From Pseudomonas antarctica (GTDB taxonomy: Bacteria; Pseudomonadota; Gammaproteobacteria; Pseudomonadales; Pseudomonadaceae), in assembly GCF_900624995.1 (NCBI RefSeq), contig NZ_UYXQ01000026.1, positions 1-59,689 of the forward strand: a DNA stretch of 59,689 bases. The letters are read 5' to 3'. Shown here in pieces: positions 11,211-19,446 of the stretch. The notes under the pieces are model-generated. The model saw only the letters and a list, made by a program, of their open reading frames with translations, did not search any database and was not told the DNA's origin. How positions within the stretch are numbered: position 1 is the first letter of the stretch; the number at the start of each line of letters is the position of its first letter. A program made the translations under genes and the position numbers.

Positions 11211-11239
11211 ATGCGCGTGATCTGATGATCGTCGCAGTT

Positions 11240-11337
11240 CAAATGTGGGAGCGGGCTTGCTCGCGAAAGCGGTATGTCAGGCCACACATGTATCGACTGA
11301 TCTACCGCCTTCGCGAGCAAGCCCGCTCCCACATTTT
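11240..11337. repeat. REP palindrome pair
   Basis: AATGTGGGAGCGGGCTTGCT and its inverse flank about 50 variable bases: a canonical REP doublet between trxB and the hopJ-like gene. Confidence 0.9.
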
Positions 11338-11351
11338 GATCTATGTTTGAC

Positions 11352-11693
11352 TCAGGATTTGCGGCTCAGCGGCTGCGCGGTGAATTGCACACCAGCCAAA
11401 CCTTGCGCAATCAACGCGCGAATATTGCCGTGATCACTGCCCTGCGGTGTAGCCACCACCGACCGATAATGCTCACCAAACGCCAGCAGCGCTTCCTGAT
11501 CGCTCAACCCTTCCAGCAGCGCCAGGCCCAGTGTCTTGCACGAGCCCTCGTTCTGCCCGGCGGCGTTTTCCACGCTGCCATTGGTGAAGGCTTGCGGCTG
11601 GTAGTCGTAACCGGCGGCAACAAACGCCAAAGTGTCGGCAAAGACGTGTTCGCCGCTGTTGAGGCTGGCGCGCAGGGTGTTCAAATCAGTCAT
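11352..11693 (-). CDS. HopJ-family protein
   Basis: 113 residues matching the HopJ family (ALNSGEHVFADTLAF; the YxYxPxAFxNG core is seen as YDYQPQAFTNG; then NxGSCK and GxHGNIRAL-like SDHGNIRALI). Despite the type III effector name, homologues are ordinary chromosomal genes in non-pathogenic bacteria and their role is unknown. The start overlaps the end of the DUF1244 gene by 8 bases, so the two are translationally coupled. Last gene of the fol group. Confidence 0.82.
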   Translation of the reverse strand: MTDLNTLRASLNSGEHVFADTLAFVAAGYDYQPQAFTNGSVENAAGQNEGSCKTLGLALLEGLSDQEALLAFGEHYRSVVATPQGSDHGNIRALIAQGLAGVQFTAQPLSRKS

Positions 11694-11982
11694 GGGTTTT
11701 TCCTTTGGCAAACGCCGCCTGTTGGTCGGCGCTGGCTTCTTTCTGGTACTGGGCTTTCCACTCGGCGTACGGCATGCCGTACACCACTTCACGGGCGTCA
11801 TCGAGGCTCAGCTCGATGTGGCGCTCGTCGGCCTCGGCTTTGTACCACTTGGACAAGCAGTTGCGGCAGAAGCCTGAGAGGTTCATCAGGTCGATGTTCT
11901 GCACATCCTTGCGGCTGTCCAGGTGCGCCACCAGTCGGCGGAAGGCGGCGGCTTCGAGTTCGAGGCGTTGTTGATCGTTCAT
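11686..11982 (-). CDS. DUF1244 protein
   Basis: 98 residues. Conserved FRRLVAHL start, MNLSGFCRNCLSKWY core with two Cys, and AREVVYGMPYAEWKAQYQ end. DUF1244 is a small helical family of unknown function, usually next to hopJ-like and fol genes in pseudomonads. Start at MNDQQRLELE; the frame runs further upstream without conservation. Overlaps the following hopJ-like gene. Confidence 0.88.
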   Translation of the reverse strand: MNDQQRLELEAAAFRRLVAHLDSRKDVQNIDLMNLSGFCRNCLSKWYKAEADERHIELSLDDAREVVYGMPYAEWKAQYQKEASADQQAAFAKGKTHD

Positions 11983-12005
11983 AGGGCTCACTGCAGATTC
12001 TGGGG

Positions 12006-12377
12006 TTAGCGGCTGGCCGCCAGGGTAATCGAAACCGACTCGGCAAAGCGCAGCGCGTGGGGCTTGTCCACTTCGACTTCGGCGTACAGCACCGATTCGT
12101 TGCTCATCACCAGGTCCAGCAGCTCCTGGGTCAGGCGCTCGAGCAAGGCGAAGCGGTTGCCTTCGACGTGGGCGATGATGGCCTTGGTAATGGTGCGGTA
12201 GTTCAGCGCGTGGTCGATGTCGTTGTCGCGCACGGCTTCCTGAGCGGCATACAGGATGGTCAGGTTGATCAGCACGTCCTGCTTGTTGAGGATCTCGTCC
12301 TCGTTGATGCCGATAAAGGTGCGCAGGCACAGGTCCTTGACCCGGATGCGCGCCATGCCTGGTTGAAGTTGTGGCAT
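12006..12377 (-). CDS. folX: dihydroneopterin triphosphate 2'-epimerase
   Basis: 123 residues of the FolB/FolX tunnel fold ([53 protein letters not shown]). FolX epimerises dihydroneopterin triphosphate toward monapterin. Next to folE and folM it belongs to tetrahydromonapterin synthesis, which in pseudomonads supplies phenylalanine hydroxylase. Start MPQLQPG lies 2 bases after the folE stop, so it is coupled. The context favours FolX over FolB. Confidence 0.9.
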   Translation of the reverse strand: MPQLQPGMARIRVKDLCLRTFIGINEDEILNKQDVLINLTILYAAQEAVRDNDIDHALNYRTITKAIIAHVEGNRFALLERLTQELLDLVMSNESVLYAEVEVDKPHALRFAESVSITLAASR

Positions 12378-12379
12378 TG

Positions 12380-12940
12380 CTACTTGCTCCGTCCAATCAG
12401 TTGCAGGAACTCCATGCGGGTGGTGTTCGACTCGCGGAAGGCGCCGAGCATCACCGAGGTGTTCATGGTTGAATTCTGTTTTTCCACGCCGCGCATCATC
12501 ATGCACATGTGCTTGGCTTCGATCACCACCGCTACGCCTGCGGCCTGGGTGACCTGCTGGACGGCGTCGGCGATTTGCCGCGTGAGGTTTTCCTGGATCT
12601 GCAGGCGCCGCGCGTACATGTCGACAATGCGCGCCAGCTTCGACAGGCCCAGCACCTTACCGGTCGGAATATAGGCCACATGGGCCTTGCCGATAAAGGG
12701 CAGAAGGTGGTGCTCGCACAGCGAATACAGCTCGATGTCCTTGAGGATCACCATCTCGTCATTGTCTGAGGCGAACAGCGCGCCGTTGACGATTTCGTCC
12801 AGGTTCTGCTCGTAGCCATGACACAGGTACTGCATAGCCTTGGCGGCGCGCTTGGGGGTGTCGAGTAAGCCTTCGCGTTCAGGGTCTTCACCCAGGCCTT
12901 TGAGAATCTCGCGGTAGTGTTGGGGCAGGGACAAGGTCAT
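12380..12940 (-). CDS. folE: GTP cyclohydrolase I (FolE type)
   Basis: 186 residues. Opens the GTP imidazole ring to form dihydroneopterin triphosphate. Zinc ligands and active site: [10 protein letters not shown] and [18 protein letters not shown] and [17 protein letters not shown] are also seen. Middle gene of folM-folE-folX. In P. putida KT2440 a folE is reported as light-induced by PplR regulators, and a PplR homologue lies 1.6 kb away here; light control of this copy is inference. Confidence 0.95.
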   Translation of the reverse strand: MTLSLPQHYREILKGLGEDPEREGLLDTPKRAAKAMQYLCHGYEQNLDEIVNGALFASDNDEMVILKDIELYSLCEHHLLPFIGKAHVAYIPTGKVLGLSKLARIVDMYARRLQIQENLTRQIADAVQQVTQAAGVAVVIEAKHMCMMMRGVEKQNSTMNTSVMLGAFRESNTTRMEFLQLIGRSK

Positions 12941-12960
12941 ACAACATCCTCACAAACGGC

Positions 12961-13671
12961 TTACTTGATATGCCGCCCGCCGTTGACGGTCAGGGTGGTA
13001 CCGGTGACATAAGGGTTGTCCAGCAGATAACGCACGCTCTGGTAGATCACCTCGGGCCCAGGCTCGATGCCCAGTGCGGACTTGGTCAGGACCTTGGCGC
13101 GGTAGGCCGCATCGTCGCCTTCGTTGAACATCACCATCGCCGGCGCGATGCCGTTGACCTTGATCAGCGGCGCGAACTGCGCAGCGAACGACAGCGTGAG
13201 GCTGTCGAGCCCGGCTTTGGTGGCGCAATAGGCGATGTGCTGACGGCTGCCCTTGCGCACCACGTCGTCGCTGATATGCACGATATCGGCAGGTGTTGAG
13301 CGTTGCAGCAAAGGTGAACAATGCAGGTTGATCAAGTACGGCGCAAGCATGTGCACGCTGAACATGTCGGTAAATGCGCGGCTTTCGTCTCCCGGCGTTT
13401 CCGCGACCCACGCCGAGGCGTTATGGATGATCGCGCGCAGGCTGTCGGTGTGGGTCTTGAGTGCTGTGATGAAGGCCAGAATCCCGGCCTCACTGGAGAA
13501 GTCGGCAAACACACCGACCGCGCCACGTTCGCGCAAGGCCTGCACACCGGGGCGTTCACTGCGGTAGCTGAAAATCACCGGATGGCCCTCGTCCAGCAGG
13601 CGCTCGGCGCAATGCAGGCCGACACGCTGGCCGGCACCGGTGATCAGGATCGGGGCGTTTGTTGCTGTCAT
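12961..13671 (-). CDS. folM: dihydromonapterin reductase FolM
   Basis: 236 residues, short-chain dehydrogenase fold with the atypical pteridine-reductase nucleotide motif TGAGQRVG (about 12-19), HNAS, catalytic Tyr/Lys in YCATKAG, and C-terminal GTTLTVNGGRHI. Reduces dihydromonapterin to the tetrahydro form with NADPH. First gene of folM-folE-folX (20-base gap to folE). Confidence 0.93.
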   Translation of the reverse strand: MTATNAPILITGAGQRVGLHCAERLLDEGHPVIFSYRSERPGVQALRERGAVGVFADFSSEAGILAFITALKTHTDSLRAIIHNASAWVAETPGDESRAFTDMFSVHMLAPYLINLHCSPLLQRSTPADIVHISDDVVRKGSRQHIAYCATKAGLDSLTLSFAAQFAPLIKVNGIAPAMVMFNEGDDAAYRAKVLTKSALGIEPGPEVIYQSVRYLLDNPYVTGTTLTVNGGRHIK

Positions 13672-13699
13672 GGGAGGCTCGCGTCGCTGGCAGGATGAA

Positions 13700-13730
13700 A
13701 CTATACCAGCGAGCGGCCTCTTGTACTCAA
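13700..13730 (-). promoter_or_regulatory. candidate MerR-type promoter for folM-folE-folX
   Basis: On the minus strand TTGAGT (13725-13730) and TATAGT (13700-13705) are separated by exactly 19 bases. Such long spacers are the hallmark of promoters activated by MerR-family proteins. AGTACA overlaps the -35 side and GGTATA the -10 side, each 5/6 to the half-sites T(G/A)TACA and TGTA(C/T)A reported for P. putida PplR1, but 14 bases apart here instead of 12. The site lies in the gap before folM and overlaps the stop of the preceding gene. Confidence 0.45.
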
Positions 13731-14287
13731 ACGGCGGCTTCTGCAGCCTTGCGCGGTGGCGGTGTAGGGTGCAGCCAGTTCGCCAGCAGGTGGGTCGACA
13801 GCGGGATAAACCAATAAACCATCAATGGGGTGAGCGCCAGGGTGCTGACCAGCACGCGCGGGGCCAGGTCCAGTTCGTTGAGCAGCGGCCCCAGGACAAC
13901 GTTGAACAGCAGCGACACCGGAAAAAACGCCAACCAGATTGCCACGGCCTGTTTCCAGCGTGGTGGCCGTGCACCTGCGGCGCCGAACCAGCCGTCAATG
14001 CCACTGACGCGATGCTCGGACGGGTCGGCAAACAACTCGCTGCCACGGCTCAACCACGCGCTGCGCGAAGCGGAAAACTCCCAGGCATGCAGGGTTTTTT
14101 CGTCGGCGAAGCGGAAGATAATCTGGAATTCATCGTCATTGGGCGGCGGGGCGAGCACGCCGGAACCCAAGTAACCGGGGAAGTCTGTGGCCAATTGTTC
14201 GCCTTCGCGCAGCCAGGCCATCAAGTCTTCGTAGCGCCCTTGGGCCACGCGGCGCGCAACCATCAAGGTGACGGGTGAGGTAGACAT
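13727..14287 (-). CDS. antibiotic-biosynthesis-monooxygenase-like membrane protein
   Basis: 186 residues. The N-terminal half is an ABM-type ferredoxin-like domain (VTLMVARRVAQGRYEDL, FPGYLGSGVL, FQIIFRFADEKTLHAWE); the C-terminal half has two predicted membrane helices (AVAIWLAFFPVSLLFNVVLG and LVSTLALTPLMVYWFIPL). Such fusions are found beside regulator genes in pseudomonads; no substrate is known. Start MSTSPVTLM. Same strand as folM, 55 bases upstream of it. Confidence 0.78.
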   Translation of the reverse strand: MSTSPVTLMVARRVAQGRYEDLMAWLREGEQLATDFPGYLGSGVLAPPPNDDEFQIIFRFADEKTLHAWEFSASRSAWLSRGSELFADPSEHRVSGIDGWFGAAGARPPRWKQAVAIWLAFFPVSLLFNVVLGPLLNELDLAPRVLVSTLALTPLMVYWFIPLSTHLLANWLHPTPPPRKAAEAAV

Positions 14288-14501
14288 TGTGTATCTCCAA
14301 AGGTACGGGTGCGCCGATCCGGGTAGGGGGCGCACGAACGAGGCTGCGGGGTGGTGCAGCGACGTAGAAAAAACAGGCAAGGATTATTCCTGTTTTGCAA
14401 AAATACGCCAGTGACATTGGTCTGACAGAGCGGGCCTTGAAAAGGACAAGTCTAAAAGCGTTAAATGGGATCCACCTTTAAAAGGATGTTTTTTACCGCT
14501 G

Positions 14502-15461
14502 ATGCCCGAAATTACTGTTCGTACTCGCGACATCATCCAGGGTCGCCTCGCTGATCCCGATGAGCTGTTCCCGATCCGCGAAGTGTCGAGATTGACAGGT
14601 GTCAACCCGGTCACCCTGCGTGCCTGGGAACGTCGTTATGGCCTGATCCAGCCCACGCGCACCGAAAGTGGGCATCGCCTCTACTCCAACGACGATATTG
14701 TGACCATCCATCGTATTCTCGATTGGATCGAGCGCGGCGTGGCGGTGAGCAAGGTCGGCAAGATACTGGCGCGCGACGATCAGCAGGCTGAAGCGATTCG
14801 TGCTGAGCGCGACACCGCCAGTGACAGTGAATGGCCACAGTGGCGGGCGCGCTTGGTACAGGCCGTCAGTGGGTTTGACGATCGTCAGCTACAGAGCCTG
14901 TACGCACAGATTCTTGCGAGCTACCCGCTCAGCGTGGCGTTCCAGGACATCCTGATGCCCCTCTGGAACGACCTGCTGCGCCATCAGGGCCGCTTCGGCC
15001 AAGCCAGTGAATGGATTTTTTACGATACCTTCCTGCGCATGCAGACCTTCGAACACCTGCGGCTGGCGGGCACCTCAGGCGCGCCACGGGTATTGCTGAC
15101 GGCCATGCCCGGCGAGTGCCGTAAATTGGAATTGATGGTCGCGGCGTTGTTGCTCAATGGCGAGGACATACCTGTGAAGGTGCTGGGCATGGGCCAACCC
15201 TTGGACGAGTTGACACTGGTCTGTGAAAAGATGCGTCCCCCGGCGCTCATCCTCTTCTCCAATCACTCGCACAACCATGACCTGGCTGGGCGCCTGACCC
15301 GCTTGGCGCTGACCCTGGATTGCCCGCTGCTGCTGGCCGGTGTCGCCTCGGACCTGGCCGAAAAAGAGTTGGCAGGGTCTGCCATCGGTTGCTTGGGCAG
15401 CGAAGGGCACTTGATGCAGCGCCGCTTGCAGCAGTTTCTCCGCGGGCAGTTGGATACCTGA
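14502..15461 (+). CDS. MerR-family regulator of PplR/LitR type with degenerate B12-binding domain
   Basis: 319 residues. MerR helix-turn-helix at about 24-92 (FPIREVSRLTGVNPVTLRAW). The C-terminal half (about 110-315) is a four-helix plus Rossmann module like that of CarH/LitR, but the B12 motif PGE-x-H-x-x-G reads PGECRKLE (203-210), with Arg207 in place of the cobalt-ligating His, and the helical E-H pair reads SEW (169-171). It should not bind B12 in base-off His-on mode. A LOV photoreceptor gene sits 0.7 kb away, as for the PplR proteins of P. putida that depend on LOV partners. The SD is distant (AAAGGA). Ends 2 bases before the converging PilZ-like gene. Confidence 0.82.
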   Translation: MPEITVRTRDIIQGRLADPDELFPIREVSRLTGVNPVTLRAWERRYGLIQPTRTESGHRLYSNDDIVTIHRILDWIERGVAVSKVGKILARDDQQAEAIRAERDTASDSEWPQWRARLVQAVSGFDDRQLQSLYAQILASYPLSVAFQDILMPLWNDLLRHQGRFGQASEWIFYDTFLRMQTFEHLRLAGTSGAPRVLLTAMPGECRKLELMVAALLLNGEDIPVKVLGMGQPLDELTLVCEKMRPPALILFSNHSHNHDLAGRLTRLALTLDCPLLLAGVASDLAEKELAGSAIGCLGSEGHLMQRRLQQFLRGQLDT

Positions 15462-15463
15462 TA

Positions 15464-16069
15464 TCAGGCGTGCACGTGTGGGTGAACCAAGCGGTGCTGG
15501 TGCAGGATGAACTGGCGAAGGCGCTCGATTTCATCGGTATCGCTTTGGCTCAGGCGGTAGGCAAACAGGCCTCGGGCGGTTTCCCGCTCCAGCGTGCCGC
15601 GCAGTGAGATCCGCTCGTAGCCGGACGGGCTGAACCACAGGGAAAAGGTTTTCGGCGGTTTGACCCGGCCACGAATCTCCACCAGCACGCCCTTGAATGA
15701 CACCTCGTGCACCCACAGGGCGGCGGGGTTGCCCTTGACGTTCTCCAGTGCCACCGGCGTTTCAAGCGCCAGACGCCAGGGGCGGATCATCGGGCCGTCT
15801 TCAAAAATACTCGGTACGCCCAAGCGCAAATGCACCGCATGAAACTCATCCTCCACCAAGTGCAGGGGAAAGGTGAGTTGCTGGTTATCGAACTGCGCCT
15901 GGATGGTGACGTGGTCGTGAGCGGCCAACCGCGTGAGCAAGTCGCGAATCTGTGCACCGCCGTTGACGGTCAGGCTCGACCACGCATCCCGCAGGTTGAG
16001 CTGCGGGTTGTGCTGCATTCCCTGGATAAAATCCAGTTCATCCTGCGTCAATAGCGCGTCGCGGTGCAT
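15464..16069 (-). CDS. PilZ-like protein (putative c-di-GMP adaptor)
   Basis: 201 residues. The layout resembles YcgR-type proteins: an N-terminal beta domain (about 30-95) and a C-terminal PilZ-like barrel with HEVSFKGVLVEI (cf. D/NxSxxG) preceded by RPWR. The usual RxxxR is altered to RxxR and the Asp/Asn to His, so c-di-GMP binding is uncertain. It follows the LOV gene on the same strand after 56 bases and is probably cotranscribed, suggesting a light-linked output. The family assignment is tentative. Confidence 0.6.
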   Translation of the reverse strand: MHRDALLTQDELDFIQGMQHNPQLNLRDAWSSLTVNGGAQIRDLLTRLAAHDHVTIQAQFDNQQLTFPLHLVEDEFHAVHLRLGVPSIFEDGPMIRPWRLALETPVALENVKGNPAALWVHEVSFKGVLVEIRGRVKPPKTFSLWFSPSGYERISLRGTLERETARGLFAYRLSQSDTDEIERLRQFILHQHRLVHPHVHA

Positions 16070-16125
16070 TGATGTAGCTCAAAGGGTGAGGAATTAAAAA
16101 GCCATTATCGCTCTAAAGACCGCAT

Positions 16126-16596
16126 TTACTGCAACTTGTTAATTGCGCTCCTCGCCTCAACTGCCGCCAAACGTGCTTTGAGTTGGGCCACTTGCGCTTC
16201 CAGCTGTGCCACCCGTTGCTGGGCTTTCACTTGGGTGGTGACGTCTTTTTGCACGCCCACGAAATAGGTTTGCTTGTCGGCTTCGTTGTACACCGTGGAC
16301 AGCGACAGCTCATTCCAGAACGGCGTGCCGTCCTTGCGGTAGTTACGCAGGATTTCCCGGCAGGCGCCGTCGTGGTCGAGGGCTTCGCGAATGGCCATCA
16401 GCGCGGGTTGGTCGCGGTCACCGGCCTGTAGAAAACGGCAATCCTGATACAGGATTTCGTCCGGCGTGTAGCCGGTCATTCGCTCAAAAGCAGGGTTGAC
16501 GTAGATCAGTGGCTTGTCTTCGCCTTCGCGTTCGGCGACGACGATGCCGTCGTTGGAAGCGTTGATGACCATCTGCATAAGCTTGGCGTTAATCAT
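16126..16596 (-). CDS. short LOV blue-light photoreceptor
   Basis: 156 residues: one PAS/LOV domain and a C-terminal coiled coil (QRVAQLEAQVAQLKARLAAVEAR, about 127-149), with no effector. FMN-adduct cysteine is Cys53 in the YQDCRFLQ loop (canonical GxNCRFLQ); NDGIVVAE, RNYRKDGTPFWNEL and FVGVQKDVT are LOV-typical. It strongly resembles PpSB1-LOV of P. putida (from memory), an alpha-helical-coil dimer with a flavin-cysteine photocycle. Start MINAK by analogy; ATG at 16608 (adds MDRS) is an alternative. A much longer upstream frame is not conserved. Probably transcribed with the PilZ-like gene. Confidence 0.9.
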   Translation of the reverse strand: MINAKLMQMVINASNDGIVVAEREGEDKPLIYVNPAFERMTGYTPDEILYQDCRFLQAGDRDQPALMAIREALDHDGACREILRNYRKDGTPFWNELSLSTVYNEADKQTYFVGVQKDVTTQVKAQQRVAQLEAQVAQLKARLAAVEARSAINKLQ

Positions 16597-16725
16597 TGAG
16601 CGGTCCATGCCTTGTTTTTGAAGACTGGAGTTTATGGCATACCTTGAATGTTGCGCCGCTTGCACCGAAATATTTGCGCCAGCTGTTAATATCCCAGGCT
16701 TTGGCTCAACTACAGGATCAGATTG

Positions 16726-17181
16726 ATGAAAGTTGCCATCCTTTCCGGCTCGGTCTACGGCACCGCTGAAGAAGTCGCCCGCCACGCCGCCGGCCTCCTC
16801 AACGCGGCCGGTTTTGAAGCCTGGCACAACCCGCGCGCCACCTTGGCCGACGTGCAGGCCTTTGCCCCCGAGGCCTTTTTGGCGGTGACGTCGACCACCG
16901 GCATGGGCGAGCTGCCCGACAACCTGCAACCGCTGTATTCGAGCATTCGCGACCAATTGCCCGCCGCCTGGCGCGGCCTGCCCGGCGCGGTGATCGGCCT
17001 GGGCGATGCGAGCTACGGGGACACCTTTTGCGGCGGTGGCGAGCAAATGCGCGAACTGTTCGGCGAGTTGGGCGTTCGCGAAGTGCTGCCGATGCTGCGC
17101 CTGGATGCCAGCGAAAGCGTTACCCCGGAAGCCGACGCCGAGCCATGGCTGGCCGAGCTGGTCACTGCACTGCGCGGTTGA
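16726..17181 (+). CDS. flavodoxin-family protein (MioC-like)
   Basis: 151 residues. FMN phosphate loop SGSVYGTAEEVA (about 7-18), TSTTGMGELPDNL, and the GLGDASYGDTFCGGGEQM isoalloxazine loop of short-chain flavodoxins. A cytosolic electron carrier with unknown partner. Start ATG 16726 after AGGA; the preceding TTG is not needed. Divergent from the LOV gene across 130 bases. Confidence 0.88.
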   Translation: MKVAILSGSVYGTAEEVARHAAGLLNAAGFEAWHNPRATLADVQAFAPEAFLAVTSTTGMGELPDNLQPLYSSIRDQLPAAWRGLPGAVIGLGDASYGDTFCGGGEQMRELFGELGVREVLPMLRLDASESVTPEADAEPWLAELVTALRG

Positions 17182-17553
17182 CCGCACACTCACACAGCAA
17201 CGCAAGTCAAAGCTGGGCGGCTTTGGAAAGATAGGCCCCTCGCGGCAGATAAAGGCAATGTTCCAGCACAGGCAGTCCGGTGCCTTGAGTGTCAGGCATA
17301 CCACGCCCGGTGGCATATTGCTCAAATGGTTGGCGCTGCGTACGCCGGCGGCGCGCGGCGAAGAAGGCCCGGTCGTGGGGTTGGTGAGGGTGTTGACAGG
17401 GTTGCTCAACCTGTTCGCCGTGCCTTTATTGGCGGCGCTTCTCTGACGCAACTTGGACTATTCATCTTGGATGACTCGCTCAGTCATCAAGCTGGCTGCG
17501 AAGGCAACTCCTTGTGCCACGGCGTCTGATTAGACTGGCCCCTCACCCAAAAA
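17182..17553 (+). other. gene-poor stretch with a possible 62-codon frame
   Basis: The only candidate is 17258-17446 (+), starting MFQHRQSGALSVRH and ending in a hydrophobic LLNLFAVPLLAALL tail, with a weak AAAGG before the ATG. I know no homologue. It could be a small membrane protein or the relic of one. The remainder leads into the aldolase promoter. Confidence 0.25.
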
Positions 17554-17564
17554 AACAATAACAA
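17554..17564 (+). promoter_or_regulatory. CA motif (Hfq/Crc site) before the aldolase gene
   Basis: AACAATAACAA is a perfect AANAANAANAA motif lying 8 bases upstream of the AGGAGG ribosome-binding site of the GTG at 17588. In pseudomonads Hfq with Crc binds such motifs near start codons and blocks translation during growth on preferred carbon sources. Confidence 0.7.
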
Positions 17565-17587
17565 AGTGCGCCAAGGAGGTCGTTGCC

Positions 17588-18370
17588 GTGAGCCTAGCCC
17601 CCGTTCTATCGCCACAGAATGTCCAAGATCAGGTCAGCGCTGCCGAATGGCAGGCCCGTGTCGACTTGGCGGCCTGTTATCGCCTGGTCGCCTTGCATGG
17701 CTGGGATGACCTGATCTTCACCCATATTTCCGCCAAGGTGCCGGGCACCGATGATTTCCTGATCAACCCCTACGGGCTGATGTTCCACGAAATCACCGCG
17801 TCGAGTCTGGTCAAGGTCGACCAGGCCGGCAACAAGCTGATGGACAGCCCCTACGAGATCAACCCCGCGGGCTACACCATCCACAGCGCCATCCATGAAG
17901 TGCGCCACGACGTAGCATGCGTGATACACACTCACACGCCCGCCGGTGTTGCTGTTTCCGCGCAGAAACAGGGCGTGTTACCGATCAGCCAGCAGTCGTT
18001 GTTTGTGCTCTCAAGCCTGGCCTATCACGCCTACGAAGGCGTGGCGCTGAACCATGAAGAAAAGGCCCGCTTGCAGGCGGACCTGGGCGAAAGCAATTTC
18101 CTGATGCTGCATAACCACGGCCTGCTGACCTGCGGTGGCACCATCGCCGATACGTTCCTGATGATGTTTACCTTCCAGCGCGCCTGCGATATCCAGGTGC
18201 TGGCGCAAAACGGCGGCACCGAATTGATAGCCATCGAACCGCAGATTCTAGCGGGGGCCAAGGCGATGGTGGCGGCTGTCACAAAAAGCGCACAAGGTAT
18301 GGGCGGCGCCCTGGCCTGGCCTGCGCTGCTGCGTAAATTGGACCTGCAAGATCCCGGGTATAAAAGCTGA
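17588..18370 (+). CDS. class II aldolase/adducin-family protein
   Basis: 260 residues. Metal-binding histidines in IHTHTPAG and LMLHNHGLL, plus SAIHEVRHDVACVIH upstream, are typical of the fuculose-phosphate aldolase/adducin fold. Acts as an aldolase, decarboxylase or epimerase on an unknown substrate. GTG start with a strong AGGAGG. The stop overlaps the next ATG (TGATG), so it is coupled to the hydrolase. First gene of a Crc-marked cluster. Confidence 0.88.
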   Translation: MSLAPVLSPQNVQDQVSAAEWQARVDLAACYRLVALHGWDDLIFTHISAKVPGTDDFLINPYGLMFHEITASSLVKVDQAGNKLMDSPYEINPAGYTIHSAIHEVRHDVACVIHTHTPAGVAVSAQKQGVLPISQQSLFVLSSLAYHAYEGVALNHEEKARLQADLGESNFLMLHNHGLLTCGGTIADTFLMMFTFQRACDIQVLAQNGGTELIAIEPQILAGAKAMVAAVTKSAQGMGGALAWPALLRKLDLQDPGYKS

Positions 18371-19272
18371 TGCCACTCGCCGAAATCCCGCTCAGAGCTT
18401 GGCGCAAACGTGGCCAGGCATTCGTCTTTCGTGGCCGTACGATCCGTTACTGGGTGGCCGGGCAGGGCGAGCCGCTGCTGTTGATTCATGGCTTCCCCAC
18501 GGCGAGTTGGGACTGGCATTACCTGTGGCAACCGCTGGCCCAGCGCAACCTGGTGATCGCCTGCGACATGCTCGGTTTCGGCGACTCGGCCAAGCCGGTG
18601 GACCACGACTATTGCCTGTTGGAACAGGCCGACCTGCAGCAGGCGCTGCTCGACTACCTGCGCGTTGAGCAACCGGTGCATGTGCTGGCCCATGACTACG
18701 GCGACAGCGTCGCCCAGGAGTTGCTCGCCCGTCATCACGAAGGCCGCTTTCAGATGGCCAGCTGTGTGTTCCTTAATGGCGGCTTGTTCCCGGAAACCCA
18801 TCGCCCGGCGCTGGTGCAAAAATTGTTGCTCAGCCCGCTTGGCTGGATGATCGGCCGCGCCTTCGGGCGCACTGCCTTGTCGAACAGCTTCAGCCAGATC
18901 TTCGGCCCGAATACGCGGCCGAGTGAAAGTGCGCTGGACGATTTCTGGAGCCTGATCAATTGCAATGACGGTACGCGCATCCTGCACAAACTGATTGCCT
19001 ATATTCCCCAGCGCCGTCGCCTGCGTGAGCGGTGGGTGGATGCGATGCAGCGCGGCGAGGTGCCACTGCGCGTGATCGACGGCGAAGGCGACCCGATCTC
19101 CGGCGCGCACATGGTAGAGCGTTATCACCAGTTGGTGCCGCACGCTGACACCGTGTTGCTGGCCAATATCGGCCACTACCCGCAGATCGAAGCGCCGGTG
19201 CTGGTGCTCAAGCATTACCTGGCGTTTCGCGAGCGTATTGGCCAGACGGCGCCGCGAGTGGCCTATTCCTGA
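18370..19272 (+). CDS. alpha/beta hydrolase of epoxide hydrolase/dehalogenase type
   Basis: 300 residues. Oxyanion motif HGFPTASW (40-47), nucleophile Asp109 in AHDYGD (Asp rather than Ser, as in epoxide hydrolases and haloalkane dehalogenases), and the late catalytic His in IGHYPQIEAP. The cap domain spans about 130-230. No signal peptide. Translationally coupled to the class II aldolase. Confidence 0.85.
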   Translation: MPLAEIPLRAWRKRGQAFVFRGRTIRYWVAGQGEPLLLIHGFPTASWDWHYLWQPLAQRNLVIACDMLGFGDSAKPVDHDYCLLEQADLQQALLDYLRVEQPVHVLAHDYGDSVAQELLARHHEGRFQMASCVFLNGGLFPETHRPALVQKLLLSPLGWMIGRAFGRTALSNSFSQIFGPNTRPSESALDDFWSLINCNDGTRILHKLIAYIPQRRRLRERWVDAMQRGEVPLRVIDGEGDPISGAHMVERYHQLVPHADTVLLANIGHYPQIEAPVLVLKHYLAFRERIGQTAPRVAYS

Positions 19273-19446
19273 GCATAATCTGTGGCAAGTAAGCCGTTGT
19301 GGCGAGCGGGTTGTCTGCGAAAGTCTGAGCCAGGCAATCATCCCGCTGCCTTATCGAGCACCATTCAGCCTCGGCCGACTTTATTGTGACCAAAGGCTGC
19401 TTGCCTGACACTCACCCCATTCCTATTGTCGCCAGCGGAGTTCGGT

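Noticed and set aside
11352..11693. hopJ-like gene as a type III effector
   Set aside because: The family is chromosomal and widespread; there is no hrp box or secretion locus here, and it is coupled to DUF1244 in a fol operon.
14288..14501. PplR-type TGTACA repeats before pplR itself
   Set aside because: No pair of matching hexamers was found, so autoregulation through that consensus is not supported here.
16609..17451. Extension of the LOV reading frame far upstream
   Set aside because: The extra 280 residues run antisense through the flavodoxin gene and resemble no protein; known short LOV proteins begin at MINA.
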